In this document: one piece after another, positions 8,732 to 17,360 of the stretch
How positions within the stretch are numbered: the first letter of the stretch is position 1
How the letters are laid out: each line of letters begins with the position of its first letter
From: Aquisalimonas sp. 2447
GTDB lineage: Bacteria > Pseudomonadota > Gammaproteobacteria > Nitrococcales > Aquisalimonadaceae
Assembly (NCBI RefSeq): GCF_012044895.1
Contig: NZ_CP050695.1
Span: forward strand, 1,394,501-1,458,500
Length of the DNA: 64,000 nucleotides
Direction of reading: 5' to 3'
Position numbers and translations under genes: made by a program
Notes under the pieces: model-generated
Told to the model about the DNA's origin: nothing
The model's database searches: none
What the model saw: the letters and a program-made list of their open reading frames with translations, nothing else

Positions 8732-9832
8732 CTAAATGAACGCCGCGCGGCCGAGCCCGCGGGATTTCTCGCACGCCTCGCAGTGGGTTGCGTCGTCGCT
8801 GGCCGGGCTGAAGCGCCGGTCGCAGTCGCGGCAGGTGGCCTGGCGGTGATTGGTCAGACGCCCGCTTGTCCCGCCTTCGGCGTGGATGGTGATGGCCTGC
8901 TGCGGGCACACGGCGGCGCAGAGGCCACAACGGATACAGAGGTCCGGTTCGAATTCCAGCCCATCGTCAGCCTCGGTGCGGGCCAGCGCCTTAGTAGGGC
9001 ACAGCGCCGCGCAGATGCCCGTGTTGCAGCAGTTGCCGTCGATCTCCAGCCGTGGCGCAGGAGGTGGTGTCGGAGCGGCCACAAGACGGCGTTCCGCGAG
9101 CAGTCGCAACCGGCGCTGTGGCGTGATCCGCTGGCGCGGGTCCGCGGTGCCGCCGGTCTCGCCGGGATCCGATTTCGTTGTCTCGGGCTCCGGGCTGAAC
9201 AACTGCAGCAGTTGTCGCCGGCTGTTGCCGCGCCGCAGTTCCGGTCCACGAGCCACGGGCGACGCGATATCCTCGGGCAGCGGCGCCCGGGTCACTGTGA
9301 CCGGCGGCGTGGTACTGCCGGCGAGATGTTGATTGGCGCGGCGCTGCGCATCATCCACTGGCGTTGCTTGCCAGTCGCCGCGTGCAGGGCAGTCAGAGCA
9401 CCAGCCGCGATCCATCAGCGTCAGGCCGTTGGGGCCGGCCGCGCGTGCCATAGCCAGCATGTCGGCCTCATGCAAGCCAGCTAGGCAAGGCACGCGCAGC
9501 GCGTCTTCCGGGGTCAGCGCCCCGGGCACGCGCATGCATTCGAGCGACCGCACCGGCGGCAGCGTGTGCGCCGGGTCATCCACGTTCGGAAAATCATCAA
9601 CGCTGAGAGCCTCTGTCGGGCAGGCCACGGCGCAGGCGCCGCAGCCGGTGCAGTCACCGGTCAGCTCAGGGCCGGTGCCCGCAGTCACCGTCAACGCACC
9701 CACGGGGCACGTGTCGGCGCACGCCTGGCAGGCGGACAACGGTGTCCGCCGCGGCAGGCACGCGCTGTCGGCCAGGCGGACACGTGGATCGTTGCCGTCC
9801 AGCGGTACGTTTTCGGGTTGCGAGTTCGCCAT
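8732..9832 (-). CDS. multi-cluster ferredoxin, first gene of the arx-like operon (ArxB2-like)
   Basis: Electron-transfer protein of 366 residues (373 if the ATG at 9853 is used). It has ferredoxin motifs in the N-terminal part (CQACADTCP and CTGCGACAVACP), a CSDCPARG pair mid-protein, and two more clusters in the C-terminal half (CCNTGICAALCP and CIRCGLCAAVCP). It ends with a rubredoxin/zinc-knuckle-like pattern, CRDCDRRF and CEACEK, near the C-terminus. There is no signal peptide. It is the first gene after the sigma54 promoter, 56 nt before the catalytic gene. Published arx operons begin with a second iron-sulfur gene; equating this gene with it is by position and cluster type. Confidence 0.75.
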   Translation of the reverse strand: MANSQPENVPLDGNDPRVRLADSACLPRRTPLSACQACADTCPVGALTVTAGTGPELTGDCTGCGACAVACPTEALSVDDFPNVDDPAHTLPPVRSLECMRVPGALTPEDALRVPCLAGLHEADMLAMARAAGPNGLTLMDRGWCSDCPARGDWQATPVDDAQRRANQHLAGSTTPPVTVTRAPLPEDIASPVARGPELRRGNSRRQLLQLFSPEPETTKSDPGETGGTADPRQRITPQRRLRLLAERRLVAAPTPPPAPRLEIDGNCCNTGICAALCPTKALARTEADDGLEFEPDLCIRCGLCAAVCPQQAITIHAEGGTSGRLTNHRQATCRDCDRRFSPASDDATHCEACEKSRGLGRAAFI

Positions 9833-9882
9833 CCGGGGTTCGCTGCTTCTCATCCAGGGTACTTGTCGTTTTCCAGGACAGG

Positions 9883-9898
9883 AGCAATATCGGGGCCA
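9883..9898 (-). promoter_or_regulatory. sigma54 promoter for the arx-like operon
   Basis: The minus strand reads TGGCCCCGATATTGCT. It has the invariant GG and GC elements at the -24/-12 spacing and matches TGGCACG-N4-TTGCW at all but two positions. Transcription would begin near 9872, 40 nt before the arxB2 start at 9832. A sigma54 activator gene is encoded divergently close by, which supports the assignment. Confidence 0.8.
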
Positions 9899-9962
9899 CC
9901 CCGGTTCAGTCCCCGCGGAGCCTGTCCCAAGGCGCAGGCGGTGCTGCTGTGTTTCTGGTGTG

Positions 9963-9980
9963 TGTTACCGTTGGGTAACA
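9963..9980. promoter_or_regulatory. upstream activator site 1 (palindrome TGTTACC-N4-GGTAACA)
   Basis: A perfect 7-bp inverted repeat, TGTTACC-N4-GGTAACA, is centred about 100 bp upstream of the predicted sigma54 start site. It is an enhancer-like position for the NtrC-family regulator encoded at 12341-13684. Confidence 0.7.
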
Positions 9981-9995
9981 GCGCGCATCGCAGAG

Positions 9996-10011
9996 GTTAC
10001 CGGGCGGTGAC
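9996..10011. promoter_or_regulatory. upstream activator site 2 (GTTACC-N4-GGTGAC)
   Basis: A second copy of the same motif with one mismatch (GTTACC-N4-GGTGAC). Its centre lies 32 bp from the first copy, three helical turns, as is usual for dimers of an NtrC-type activator that oligomerise. It lies immediately before the ribosome site of arxX, so occupancy could also repress the regulatory genes. Confidence 0.65.
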
Positions 10012-10024
10012 GGGAGGCATGATC

Positions 10025-10885
10025 ATGCGTGGCGGGGTTGCGGGGCTGGTTCTGTTCCTGGCCGTTGTCCTCTCGGGGCACGCCGGCGCCGAGGAGCGGA
10101 CGATTCGGATTGGTGTGACCCCGGTGATTCTCAAGGATCAGTCGGGATTCCTGGACGCGTGGCGGGATTACCTCGAGGATCGGACGGGGTATTCCGTGGA
10201 CTTCGTCCGCCGGGGCAGTTACGGCGAGATCGTCGAGCTGGCGCGGCGCGAACGCATCGATTTCGCCTGGCTGTGCGGGTTTCCCTATGTCACCGAGCAG
10301 GGTAGCGTGGAGCTGCTTGCGGTGCCCGTGTACGACGGCAAGCCCACGTATCAGTCCTACATCATCGTCGGTGAAGACAAGTCGGACACCCGGGGCATGG
10401 AAGATCTCGAGGGTGTCGTGTTTGCCTTCTCGGACCCGAACTCCAATTCTGGCTGGCTCTATCCGGAGACCCGGTTGCACGCCAAAGGCCTGAACAGCGA
10501 CGAGTTCTTTCGCCAGAGCTTTTTTACCTACGGTCACCGCAACGTGGTTGAAGCCGTGGCGGAGGGCTTGGCCGATGCCGGTGCGGTGGATGGCTACGTC
10601 TGGGAGACGCTGAAGAAACGGGGCTCCGGGCTGACCGAGCGGACCCGGGTGATCGAGAGGTCGCCGGAATTCGGGTTTCCGCCTCTGGTGGCAACGCGGG
10701 CGGCCGACGACGAAATGCGCGCGCGTTTCCGCGGCGCCCTGCGCGACATGACCGACCATCCCGGGGGGCGGGATCTGCTGGAGGCGCTGAACCTGGATAG
10801 TTTTGTCGACGGCGAAGACGCCTGGTTCGACGGTATCCGGGAGCTGAGCCGGCAGGTGTCACGGGACGAAGCGCCGGGCGGGTAA
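10025..10885 (+). CDS. arxX: periplasmic PhnD/ABC-substrate-binding-like sensor protein (ArxX-like)
   Basis: Secreted binding protein of 286 residues, of the phosphonate/phosphate-binding PhnD-like fold. A Sec signal peptide (about residues 1-22, ending HAGA) precedes RIGVTPVILKDQSGFLDAW. No transporter permease is nearby. It precedes a histidine kinase by 16 nt, so it probably presents a periplasmic ligand (arsenite or another oxyanion) to the kinase sensor domain, as proposed for ArxX and TorT-like proteins. The start at 10025 has GGGAGG 7 nt upstream; an ATG at 10019 would be too close to it. The ligand cannot be read from the sequence. Confidence 0.8.
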   Translation: MRGGVAGLVLFLAVVLSGHAGAEERTIRIGVTPVILKDQSGFLDAWRDYLEDRTGYSVDFVRRGSYGEIVELARRERIDFAWLCGFPYVTEQGSVELLAVPVYDGKPTYQSYIIVGEDKSDTRGMEDLEGVVFAFSDPNSNSGWLYPETRLHAKGLNSDEFFRQSFFTYGHRNVVEAVAEGLADAGAVDGYVWETLKKRGSGLTERTRVIERSPEFGFPPLVATRAADDEMRARFRGALRDMTDHPGGRDLLEALNLDSFVDGEDAWFDGIRELSRQVSRDEAPGG

Positions 10886-10901
10886 CAGGGCAGAGAGCAC
10901 G

Positions 10902-12344
10902 GTGTTTGAACGTCTGAGTTATCGCGTCAAGGTGCCGTTGAACATCATGCTGGTGGTACTGCTTACGGCGGTGATCACCGCCGTGACGCTGCTCGGGTAT
11001 CACTACCGCACCGTAGAACCGGATCTGTTCCGGAGTGGCGAACGACTGGCCGGCGCCATGACCCCCGCTTTGGGTAATACCCTGGTGCGCGATGACGTGT
11101 GGGGGGCCTGGGAGATTATTCGCGGACCGCTGACCGACGATTCCGGTGACGATACTCTGCGCCCGGCGGTGATTACGCTCCTGGGAGATGATGGGCGAGT
11201 GTTCGCCTCCAGCGCGCCGCGCCGCTTTCCCCTGGGCAGCGAGGTCGGTGACGGGGATGACCGTTACGCTCTAAATGATCTTGGCGACGCCGGGGAGAAT
11301 CCGCGCCGTATCCGCCTGGAAGATCAGTCCCTGCTGGTGATCGAGGCAGTTTTCGTGGACGAGCGCCGGGTGGGAACACTGCTCCTGGAACTGGAACGTC
11401 CCGGCGTTCTGGATCTATACGGAGGCGCACTGACCCAGGCGGCGTGGGTGACGGGCATTCTTATCGTTGCCGGGGCGCCGGTGGGCTGGTGGTTGGGACG
11501 TCGGGTCGCGCGGCCGCTCACACGCATTGGCGGACTGGTGGACCGTGTGGCCACGGAAACGCCGGAGCAACTGGCCCGGGAACTGCCCGATCGCAGGGCC
11601 GACGGCGACGAGGTTGCGCGCCTGGAGCGACGTTTCGCGGAGATGCTGCGGGAACTTGCGGAGAAGCAGCGGCTGGAAGGAGAGGTGATCCGTTCGGAGC
11701 GGCTGGCAGCGGTGGGGCGCCTTTCCGCCGGTATCGCCCACGAGGTGAACAATCCCCTGGGCGGCATGCTCAACGCCGTTTCCAATCAGCGCCATCGCGG
11801 TGTGGACGACCCGCAAGTGGCGCGCACCATGGACCTGATCGAGCGCGGGTTGAACCAGATCCGGGAGACGGTGGCCGCCCTTCTGGTTGAAGCGCGGGAT
11901 ACGCCCCACCCCTTGGAGTGCCAGGATTTGGAGGATGTCCATACCCTGGCTGCGGCCCAGGCGGGTGGTGTCAGCATTCACAGGGATATCCGACTGGACC
12001 GGGCACTGCCCCTGCCGGCCACGGCGGTCCGCCAAGTGCTCCTGAACCTGCTGTTGAACGCATGCCAGGCCGCCGGTCCGGGCGGAACCGTCCGCTACTC
12101 CGTTGGCTGCAACGGCGACGGTCTGGAGGCGGATGTCCGGAATACCGGGCCGGCGATGGCGCCGGAACTGCTGGAGCATCTCTTCGAGCCATTCTACCGG
12201 CGCGCCGGAGAAGGTTCCGGTCTGGGCCTGTGGGTGTCCTACCAGATCGTCCAGCAGCTCGGCGGCAGCATTGAGGCCACCAGCGCTCCCGATGACACGC
12301 GGTTCCGGGTCCATTTACCGATCCCGTCGCAGGAGAGGGTATGA
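10902..12344 (+). CDS. arxS: sensor histidine kinase (ArxS-like)
   Basis: Membrane histidine kinase of 480 residues. One helix (about 13-32), a periplasmic sensor region (about 35-175) and a second helix (about 180-198) are followed by HAMP, a HisKA segment with His280 in LSAGIAHEVNNPLGG, and a C-terminal ATPase domain with N-box LLLNACQAA and GSGLGLW. It uses a GTG start. It lies between the periplasmic binding protein and the response regulator, whose ATG overlaps its stop. The three genes form one operon that would detect the substrate of the divergent molybdoenzyme and activate it. The HEVNNPLGG box is like that of NtrB-type kinases, which pair with sigma54 activators. Confidence 0.88.
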   Translation: MFERLSYRVKVPLNIMLVVLLTAVITAVTLLGYHYRTVEPDLFRSGERLAGAMTPALGNTLVRDDVWGAWEIIRGPLTDDSGDDTLRPAVITLLGDDGRVFASSAPRRFPLGSEVGDGDDRYALNDLGDAGENPRRIRLEDQSLLVIEAVFVDERRVGTLLLELERPGVLDLYGGALTQAAWVTGILIVAGAPVGWWLGRRVARPLTRIGGLVDRVATETPEQLARELPDRRADGDEVARLERRFAEMLRELAEKQRLEGEVIRSERLAAVGRLSAGIAHEVNNPLGGMLNAVSNQRHRGVDDPQVARTMDLIERGLNQIRETVAALLVEARDTPHPLECQDLEDVHTLAAAQAGGVSIHRDIRLDRALPLPATAVRQVLLNLLLNACQAAGPGGTVRYSVGCNGDGLEADVRNTGPAMAPELLEHLFEPFYRRAGEGSGLGLWVSYQIVQQLGGSIEATSAPDDTRFRVHLPIPSQERV

Positions 12345-13684
12345 GCAAGCGCATCTGCCTGGTGGAAGATGACGCAATCATGGGCGAGTCCCTGCAGGAC
12401 CGTCTGCGTATGGAAGGCTACGCCGTGTCCTGGTTCACGGAGACGGTCGCTGCGGAAGCCGCGTTGACCAGCGACCGGTTTGCTGTAGTGATTTCGGACA
12501 TCCGGCTGCCTGACGCGGACGGTGGCGAGTGGTTCCGGCGCCTGCAGTCGAGCTACGGTGGTGCGTTGCCACCTTTCATCTTCATTACTGGTTTCGGCAC
12601 CATCGATGCCGCCGTGGGCCTGGTGAAGGACGGTGCCGCCGATTACCTGACCAAGCCTTTCAATCTGGACGCGTTGGTGGCCCGTGTGGCGGGGCTGTCG
12701 GAGAACGGTGGGGCCGAGCAGGGCGGCGACGCTGCGCCGGATCCGGTACTGGGTGTCTCGCCGGCGATGCGCGATGTGGAGGGCCAGTTGCGACGGGTCG
12801 GGGCGGCGCGGGCGGGATGCCTTATTACCGGGGAGTCCGGGACCGGCAAGGAATTTGCCGCGCGGTACCTGCACCAGTGGACGCCACACCACGGCGAATT
12901 GGTGGCGGTGAACTGCGGGGCGCTGACCGAAAGCCTGCTGGAGGCCGAGTTGTTCGGCCATGAGCGCGGCGCGTTCACTGGTGCCCAGCGGCGCCACCAG
13001 GGCTTGTTCGAGCAGGCCCAGGGCGGGACGCTGCTACTGGACGAAATTGGCGAGATGTCCGCCACCATGCAGGTGAAGCTGTTACGGGTGATCCAGGAGC
13101 GGCGCATACGCCGTGTGGGCGGCGAGCGGTCGATCCCGGTGGATGTGCAACTCGTCTTTGCGACCCACCGCGACCTGCGTGCCATGGTGAGTGCCGGAGC
13201 GTTCCGGGAAGACCTCTACTACCGCATCAATGTGGTCCACGTCCGCCTGCCACCGTTGCGCGAACGCCCGGAGGATATTCTCTGGTTCGCACGTGCCTTT
13301 CTGCGAGAGATCGCCGGTGATGCCCCGCCGCGGACCTTGAGCCCCGCGGCAGAACGCGTCCTCATGGGCGCACCTTGGCCGGGGAACCTGCGGGAGTTGC
13401 ATCACGCGCTGGAGCGGGCAGTCATCATGAGCGATGCCGCAGTGCTGGAGCCCCGGGACCTGTTCCCCGAAATCGATGAGCCCGCAGCGGATAACGGCAC
13501 CCTGTCCGACTACCTCAAGGCCTGCGAGAAGCAGCGCATACTGGCGACGCTCCAGGATCGCGACGGCCAGATTCAGGCCAGTGCCGACGCCCTGGGCATT
13601 AGCCGCAAGTCGCTCTGGGAACGTATGCGCCGCTACGGCATTCGCGCCCGGGATCTGGTCAGCGGGCGTGCCAGGGGGTCATAG
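12341..13684 (+). CDS. arxR: sigma54-dependent response regulator, NtrC family (ArxR-like)
   Basis: Transcription activator of 447 residues. The receiver domain (1-120) has phospho-acceptor Asp53 and Lys105. The AAA+ domain has GESGTGKE (165-172) as Walker A and an intact GAFTGA loop (211-216) needed to contact sigma54. A Fis-type helix-turn-helix ends the protein (IQASADALGISRKSLWERM). The ATG overlaps the kinase stop codon (ATGA). The presence of a sigma54 promoter and paired palindromes upstream of the divergent operon makes that operon the obvious target. The last codons overlap the convergent Sel1-repeat gene. Confidence 0.9.
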   Translation: MSKRICLVEDDAIMGESLQDRLRMEGYAVSWFTETVAAEAALTSDRFAVVISDIRLPDADGGEWFRRLQSSYGGALPPFIFITGFGTIDAAVGLVKDGAADYLTKPFNLDALVARVAGLSENGGAEQGGDAAPDPVLGVSPAMRDVEGQLRRVGAARAGCLITGESGTGKEFAARYLHQWTPHHGELVAVNCGALTESLLEAELFGHERGAFTGAQRRHQGLFEQAQGGTLLLDEIGEMSATMQVKLLRVIQERRIRRVGGERSIPVDVQLVFATHRDLRAMVSAGAFREDLYYRINVVHVRLPPLRERPEDILWFARAFLREIAGDAPPRTLSPAAERVLMGAPWPGNLRELHHALERAVIMSDAAVLEPRDLFPEIDEPAADNGTLSDYLKACEKQRILATLQDRDGQIQASADALGISRKSLWERMRRYGIRARDLVSGRARGS

Positions 13685-14728
13685 CTGTGTGCTGAACATC
13701 GTGGCCCGCTCCCGTTCATGGGCATCCAGGGTGTCCCAGATCCAGTCTCGGGCCGCCACTGCGGCCTCGTGGCCCTGATCCGCCGACCGCGCGAACCAGG
13801 CCCAGGCTTCCGCGCGGTCCGCGGGAATACCGATGCCGTCGGCCAGAAGAATGGCCAGGTTGTACTGGGCCGGGGCGTAGCCGCGTTCTGCGGCGAAGCG
13901 GTAGCAGCGCGCGGCGCGCAACGGGTTCTCCGCCGTTGTGCGCCCCTTGTCGTACATCACGCCGATGTTGGTCATACCTACCACATCTCCCTGCCGGGCG
14001 GCGGCGACATACCAGTTCCAGGCCCTGGTCTCGCTCTGCGGAACACTGTGGCCGTGGCGGTACCGGTCGCCGAGCAGCACTTGGGCGCGGGTATCGCCGC
14101 CGTCGGCGGCACACTGCAACCAGTGGATGATGGCCGCTTCGCCGTCACCTTCGGTCCCGAGCCGTTCCAGCAGCAGCGCCAACTCCCGGGCGGCCGCGGC
14201 ATGCCCCTGTTCCGCCGCCTGCCGGTGGAAACGCTGCGCACGCTCGTCATCTGCGGGCACATGTTCCCCGGATGCATGCAGGCAGCCCAGGTTGTACAGA
14301 GCGTCGGCATCACCCTTAGCTGCGCTGTCCCGCAGCAGCGAGACTGCCCGCGCCGGATCGGGTGCGCCATTGTCGTTGAGCAGCAGCGCGGCCAGGTTGT
14401 TGGCAGCGCCCGCATGCCCTGCGCGCGCTGCCCGCCCGTACCACTCGCCGGCTCGTGTCTCGCTGTCGGGCGTGTGGTCCTGCTCCGCCATAAGGCCCAG
14501 GTTGTAGAGCGCGTCCGGGTGCCCTGCGTCGGCGGCCGCCCGCCAGTAGCGTACGGCGAGGGTCGGATCCGCTGGCCCTCCTTCGCCGGCGGCAAGCATC
14601 AGCCCCAGGGCGGTCTGCGCATCCGGGTCGCCCATGGCCGCGCGTTCCTCCCACAGGCTCCTGGCGATGGTGGTCTGTCCCCGCTCATAGGCCGCCAGGG
14701 CGGCGTCGTGGTGTGCTGGTTGTGACAT
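13679..14728 (-). CDS. Sel1-repeat (tetratricopeptide-like) protein
   Basis: Protein of 349 residues built almost wholly of Sel1-like repeats of about 36 residues (AAxxGHxxAxYNLGLMxExG type; clear units near residues 60, 95, 132, 168, 205, 245 and 282). Such solenoids mediate protein contacts. No signal peptide or enzymatic domain is seen. The 3' end overlaps the convergent response regulator by 6 bp. No strong Shine-Dalgarno precedes the start at 14728. The partner and role are unknown. Confidence 0.8.
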   Translation of the reverse strand: MSQPAHHDAALAAYERGQTTIARSLWEERAAMGDPDAQTALGLMLAAGEGGPADPTLAVRYWRAAADAGHPDALYNLGLMAEQDHTPDSETRAGEWYGRAARAGHAGAANNLAALLLNDNGAPDPARAVSLLRDSAAKGDADALYNLGCLHASGEHVPADDERAQRFHRQAAEQGHAAAARELALLLERLGTEGDGEAAIIHWLQCAADGGDTRAQVLLGDRYRHGHSVPQSETRAWNWYVAAARQGDVVGMTNIGVMYDKGRTTAENPLRAARCYRFAAERGYAPAQYNLAILLADGIGIPADRAEAWAWFARSADQGHEAAVAARDWIWDTLDAHERERATMFSTQL

Positions 14729-14897
14729 GAAGAACTGTCCCAGTGCTTGCTGAAGGAATACTTCAGCTCAAGCGAAATCCGTGCCAGCCTTGAGTCGATC
14801 GCAACTTGAGCGCTTCCCTGGGGTGGAGTTGTATATCCTTCGCTGGGGTTCGACGCGGCTCGCGAGCGGACGTTGCACAGTTCGCCATGGAGGGCAG

Positions 14898-15812
14898 TCA
14901 AGCGTTGAACCTGACCTCCGCTAATGCGGACAAGTCGTACCCGCCCATGGCATCCGCCCGCTGTTGAAGCCGCTCGCCGCGGGCAAACGCCAGCAGGCGC
15001 TGCAGCGGCGGCTCGAAGTACACCCTGCGGCGCATGGCCAGATCGAACAATTCCTCGTGAAGGGGTATGAAGTCGAGGCCGTGGCGCCGGGCTGCCGCTT
15101 CCACCGCCAGGCCGGTATCCGCTTCGCTCTCCCTGATCGACAGGGCCAGATCGTCCTCACTGAGAGACGTGTGGGGCGTGAAGTTCAGTCGTTCCGGGGC
15201 GATGCCGTGGCGCTCCAGCAACGAGCGGAAGAGGGCGTCCGCCCCTGCCTCACGCTGTCGATGAGCGACCCGCACGGGGCTGGATGCCAGATCCGGAAGG
15301 TCTTGGATGCCGTACGGATTGCCCGGCTGCACCAGCAATCCCTGGGTTCGCCGAGCCCAGTGAATGATCACCAGGTCACGCATTCCTGATAGCCCCAGGT
15401 GGCTCGGGTCATTGTAGTGACCGGTGCCGTGGTCGATCACGTGCAGACCGGCGACCATCGCCTCGTCCCGAAGCAGCCGCCGGACGCCGTCCCCGCTGCC
15501 ATTGCAGAGGAACGCAAGGTCCGCACCCGCCTCCCGGATCGCCCAGTCAAGCAATGGATCCTGACTCCCCGCAAGAACGGGTGGGGTCGCATGCGGCGGG
15601 GCCTGATCCCCTTCGAGGTGGTTCATCACCCACAGGTCGATGCTGTCCCGGGGGAACAGCAGCTTGCCGGTGACCTTGGTGGACGGGATCAGCCCCTGTC
15701 GGACCAGGTCGTAGATCTTGCGCTCCTTCATCCGCAGGTATGCCGCGACTTCAGCAGTTGTCATGTACCGGTGATGGCTGGTCTTGTCGTCGTCTGTCAT
15801 ATGACTGCACAT
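14898..15812 (-). CDS. HTH regulator with PBP-like ligand domain, probably oxyanion-responsive
   Basis: Regulator of 304 residues. Residues 17-70 form an excisionase/MerR-type helix-turn-helix (TTAEVAAYLRMKERKIYDLVRQG, here split by convention into helix pairs). Residues 85-290 resemble a periplasmic-binding-protein-like domain of the kind fused to molybdate/tungstate regulators. It is divergent from a tungstate-type ABC transporter with a palindrome between them, so it probably controls that transporter in response to tungstate or molybdate. In-frame ATGs at 15812 and 15800 are both possible; neither has a good ribosome site. Ligand identity is inferred from the neighbours. Confidence 0.75.
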   Translation of the reverse strand: MCSHMTDDDKTSHHRYMTTAEVAAYLRMKERKIYDLVRQGLIPSTKVTGKLLFPRDSIDLWVMNHLEGDQAPPHATPPVLAGSQDPLLDWAIREAGADLAFLCNGSGDGVRRLLRDEAMVAGLHVIDHGTGHYNDPSHLGLSGMRDLVIIHWARRTQGLLVQPGNPYGIQDLPDLASSPVRVAHRQREAGADALFRSLLERHGIAPERLNFTPHTSLSEDDLALSIRESEADTGLAVEAAARRHGLDFIPLHEELFDLAMRRRVYFEPPLQRLLAFARGERLQQRADAMGGYDLSALAEVRFNA

Positions 15813-15826
15813 TTTTCATGGCCGGG

Positions 15827-15844
15827 TGATAACACTCGTTATTA
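15827..15844. promoter_or_regulatory. palindrome between regulator and tungstate transporter (candidate operator)
   Basis: TGATAAC-ACTC-GTTATTA: arms match at six of seven positions. It lies in the short divergent region, 15 bp from the regulator start and about 45 bp before the permease gene. The ATAAC half-site resembles ModE-type half-sites, but the family of the regulator differs. Confidence 0.5.
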
Positions 15845-15887
15845 TGCACACACTGCCGCCTATGGTCCTCTTTGGATAACGCCGGAT

Positions 15888-16583
15888 ATGGATAACGCTT
15901 TCCAGGCAGCTTTTGAACTGATCGTGGCTATGGACCCGGTGTTGATAGGGATCGTCACGCTGTCGCTGCAGGTGTCGTTGACCGCAGTGTTGATTGCGAG
16001 CCTGATCGCGTTACCGCTGGGTGCGGCCATCGCCCTGTGGCAGTTCCCCGGGCGCGGTCTGCTCATCGTGATGCTCAACGCGTTGATGGGGCTGCCGCCG
16101 GTGGTGGCGGGGCTCATGGTCTACCTCATGCTCTCGCGGGCGGGACCGCTGGGGCAGTTCGGGTTGTTGTTCACGCCCACGGCCATGGTGATTGCCCAGA
16201 CAGTACTGATTCTGCCGATCGTCGCGGCGCTGTCGCGCCAGGTCATCGAAGAACTCTGGAGCGAGTACCGCGAACAGCTGCAGTCATTCGGGGTATCGCG
16301 CCTGCGCGCCATTCCGACGCTGCTCTGGGATGCCCGTTTCAGCCTCAGCACGGTGGTGCTTGCTGGTTTCGGCCGCGCCAGCGCGGAGGTGGGAGCGGTG
16401 TTGATTGTCGGCGGCAATATCGCCGGCGTGACCCGCGTGATGACCACCGCCATCGCCCTGGAGACCAACCGGGGCAATCTTCCGCTGGCGCTGGGCCTGG
16501 GGATCATCCTGCTGCTCCTGGTTGCCTCGGTGAACGCCGTGGCCTACTTCATCGGTGAAGCGGCGAAGAGGCGGCTGGGATGA
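15888..16583 (+). CDS. tupB: tungstate/molybdate ABC transporter permease (TupB-like)
   Basis: Inner-membrane permease of 231 residues with about five to six hydrophobic helices and the EAA-type loop segment (EYREQLQSFGVSRLRAI, about residues 130-146). Start at 15888 removes a spurious upstream extension that overlaps the divergent regulator. The stop overlaps the ATG of the ATPase gene (ATGA). With the ATPase and binding protein it makes a complete ABC importer. TupA-type features of the binding protein indicate tungstate; molybdate is also possible. Confidence 0.85.
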   Translation: MDNAFQAAFELIVAMDPVLIGIVTLSLQVSLTAVLIASLIALPLGAAIALWQFPGRGLLIVMLNALMGLPPVVAGLMVYLMLSRAGPLGQFGLLFTPTAMVIAQTVLILPIVAALSRQVIEELWSEYREQLQSFGVSRLRAIPTLLWDARFSLSTVVLAGFGRASAEVGAVLIVGGNIAGVTRVMTTAIALETNRGNLPLALGLGIILLLLVASVNAVAYFIGEAAKRRLG

Positions 16584-17317
16584 ACCGTCAGCAATCACCG
16601 TCGCTGCTGCCCCTGGAACTGGAGGGGGTCACGTTCCGGCATCGGGGGCAGACGCTTCTGCAGCCCCTGGATCTGCACCTGGAGCGCGACGGCAAGACCA
16701 TGCTCATGGGCCCCAACGGTGCCGGGAAGAGCCTGCTGATGCGCATCTGCCACGGTCTGCTCCGCCCCAGCAGTGGCAGCGTGCGTTGGGCTGGAGATGG
16801 TGCAAGTCCCGAGATGATCCGGCGGCGCCAGGCTATGGTATTCCAGCGCCCGGTGATGCTGCGCCGCTCCGCCCTCGCCAACGTCCGCTACGCGCTGGCC
16901 GTTCAGGGGGTTCCCCGGGGGCAGCGGCGGCAGCGCGCCGACGAGGCCATCGAGCGCTTCGGGTTACAGAACATCGCCCATCGTCCAGCCCGGGTGCTCT
17001 CCGGCGGCGAGCAGCAGCGCCTGGCGCTGGCCCGCGCCTGGGCCCTGCGCCCGGAAATCCTGTTCATGGACGAGCCCACGGCGGCGCTGGACCCTGCCGC
17101 CATCAACGCCGTGGAGGAAGCGGTGCAGACGTTCCATCGGGAAGGCACGCGCGTCGTCATGAGCACCCACGATCTCGGGCAAGCCCGGCGATTGGGCGAT
17201 GACCTTCTGTTTCTGGTGGGCGGCCGCCTGGTGGAGCGGGCGCCTATAAGAGAGTTCTTCGAGCAGCCGCGCAGCCGCGAGGCGGCAGCCTTCGTGAAGG
17301 GTGAGCTGGTCTGGTGA
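16580..17317 (+). CDS. tupC: tungstate/molybdate ABC transporter ATP-binding protein (TupC-like)
   Basis: ATPase of 245 residues with Walker A GPNGAGKS (near residue 50), signature LSGGEQQR, Walker B ILFMDEPTAALDP and switch histidine in STHD. It lacks the C-terminal oxyanion-sensing (TOBE) domain found in ModC. Translationally coupled to the permease gene and followed 43 nt later by the binding protein. Confidence 0.88.
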   Translation: MNRQQSPSLLPLELEGVTFRHRGQTLLQPLDLHLERDGKTMLMGPNGAGKSLLMRICHGLLRPSSGSVRWAGDGASPEMIRRRQAMVFQRPVMLRRSALANVRYALAVQGVPRGQRRQRADEAIERFGLQNIAHRPARVLSGGEQQRLALARAWALRPEILFMDEPTAALDPAAINAVEEAVQTFHREGTRVVMSTHDLGQARRLGDDLLFLVGGRLVERAPIREFFEQPRSREAAAFVKGELVW

Positions 17318-17360
17318 CCCTGGACATGGGGTGGTCGCGGGGGAGCATTGGAGGAGTGTC

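Noticed and set aside
8676-8930. Longer N-terminus for the ArxA-like gene
   Set aside because: The extension is Arg/Pro-rich out-of-character sequence; AGGAGG and a Tat signal fix the start at 8675.
15399-15887. N-terminal extension of the tungstate permease
   Set aside because: It overlaps the divergent regulator gene fully and has no permease-like content.
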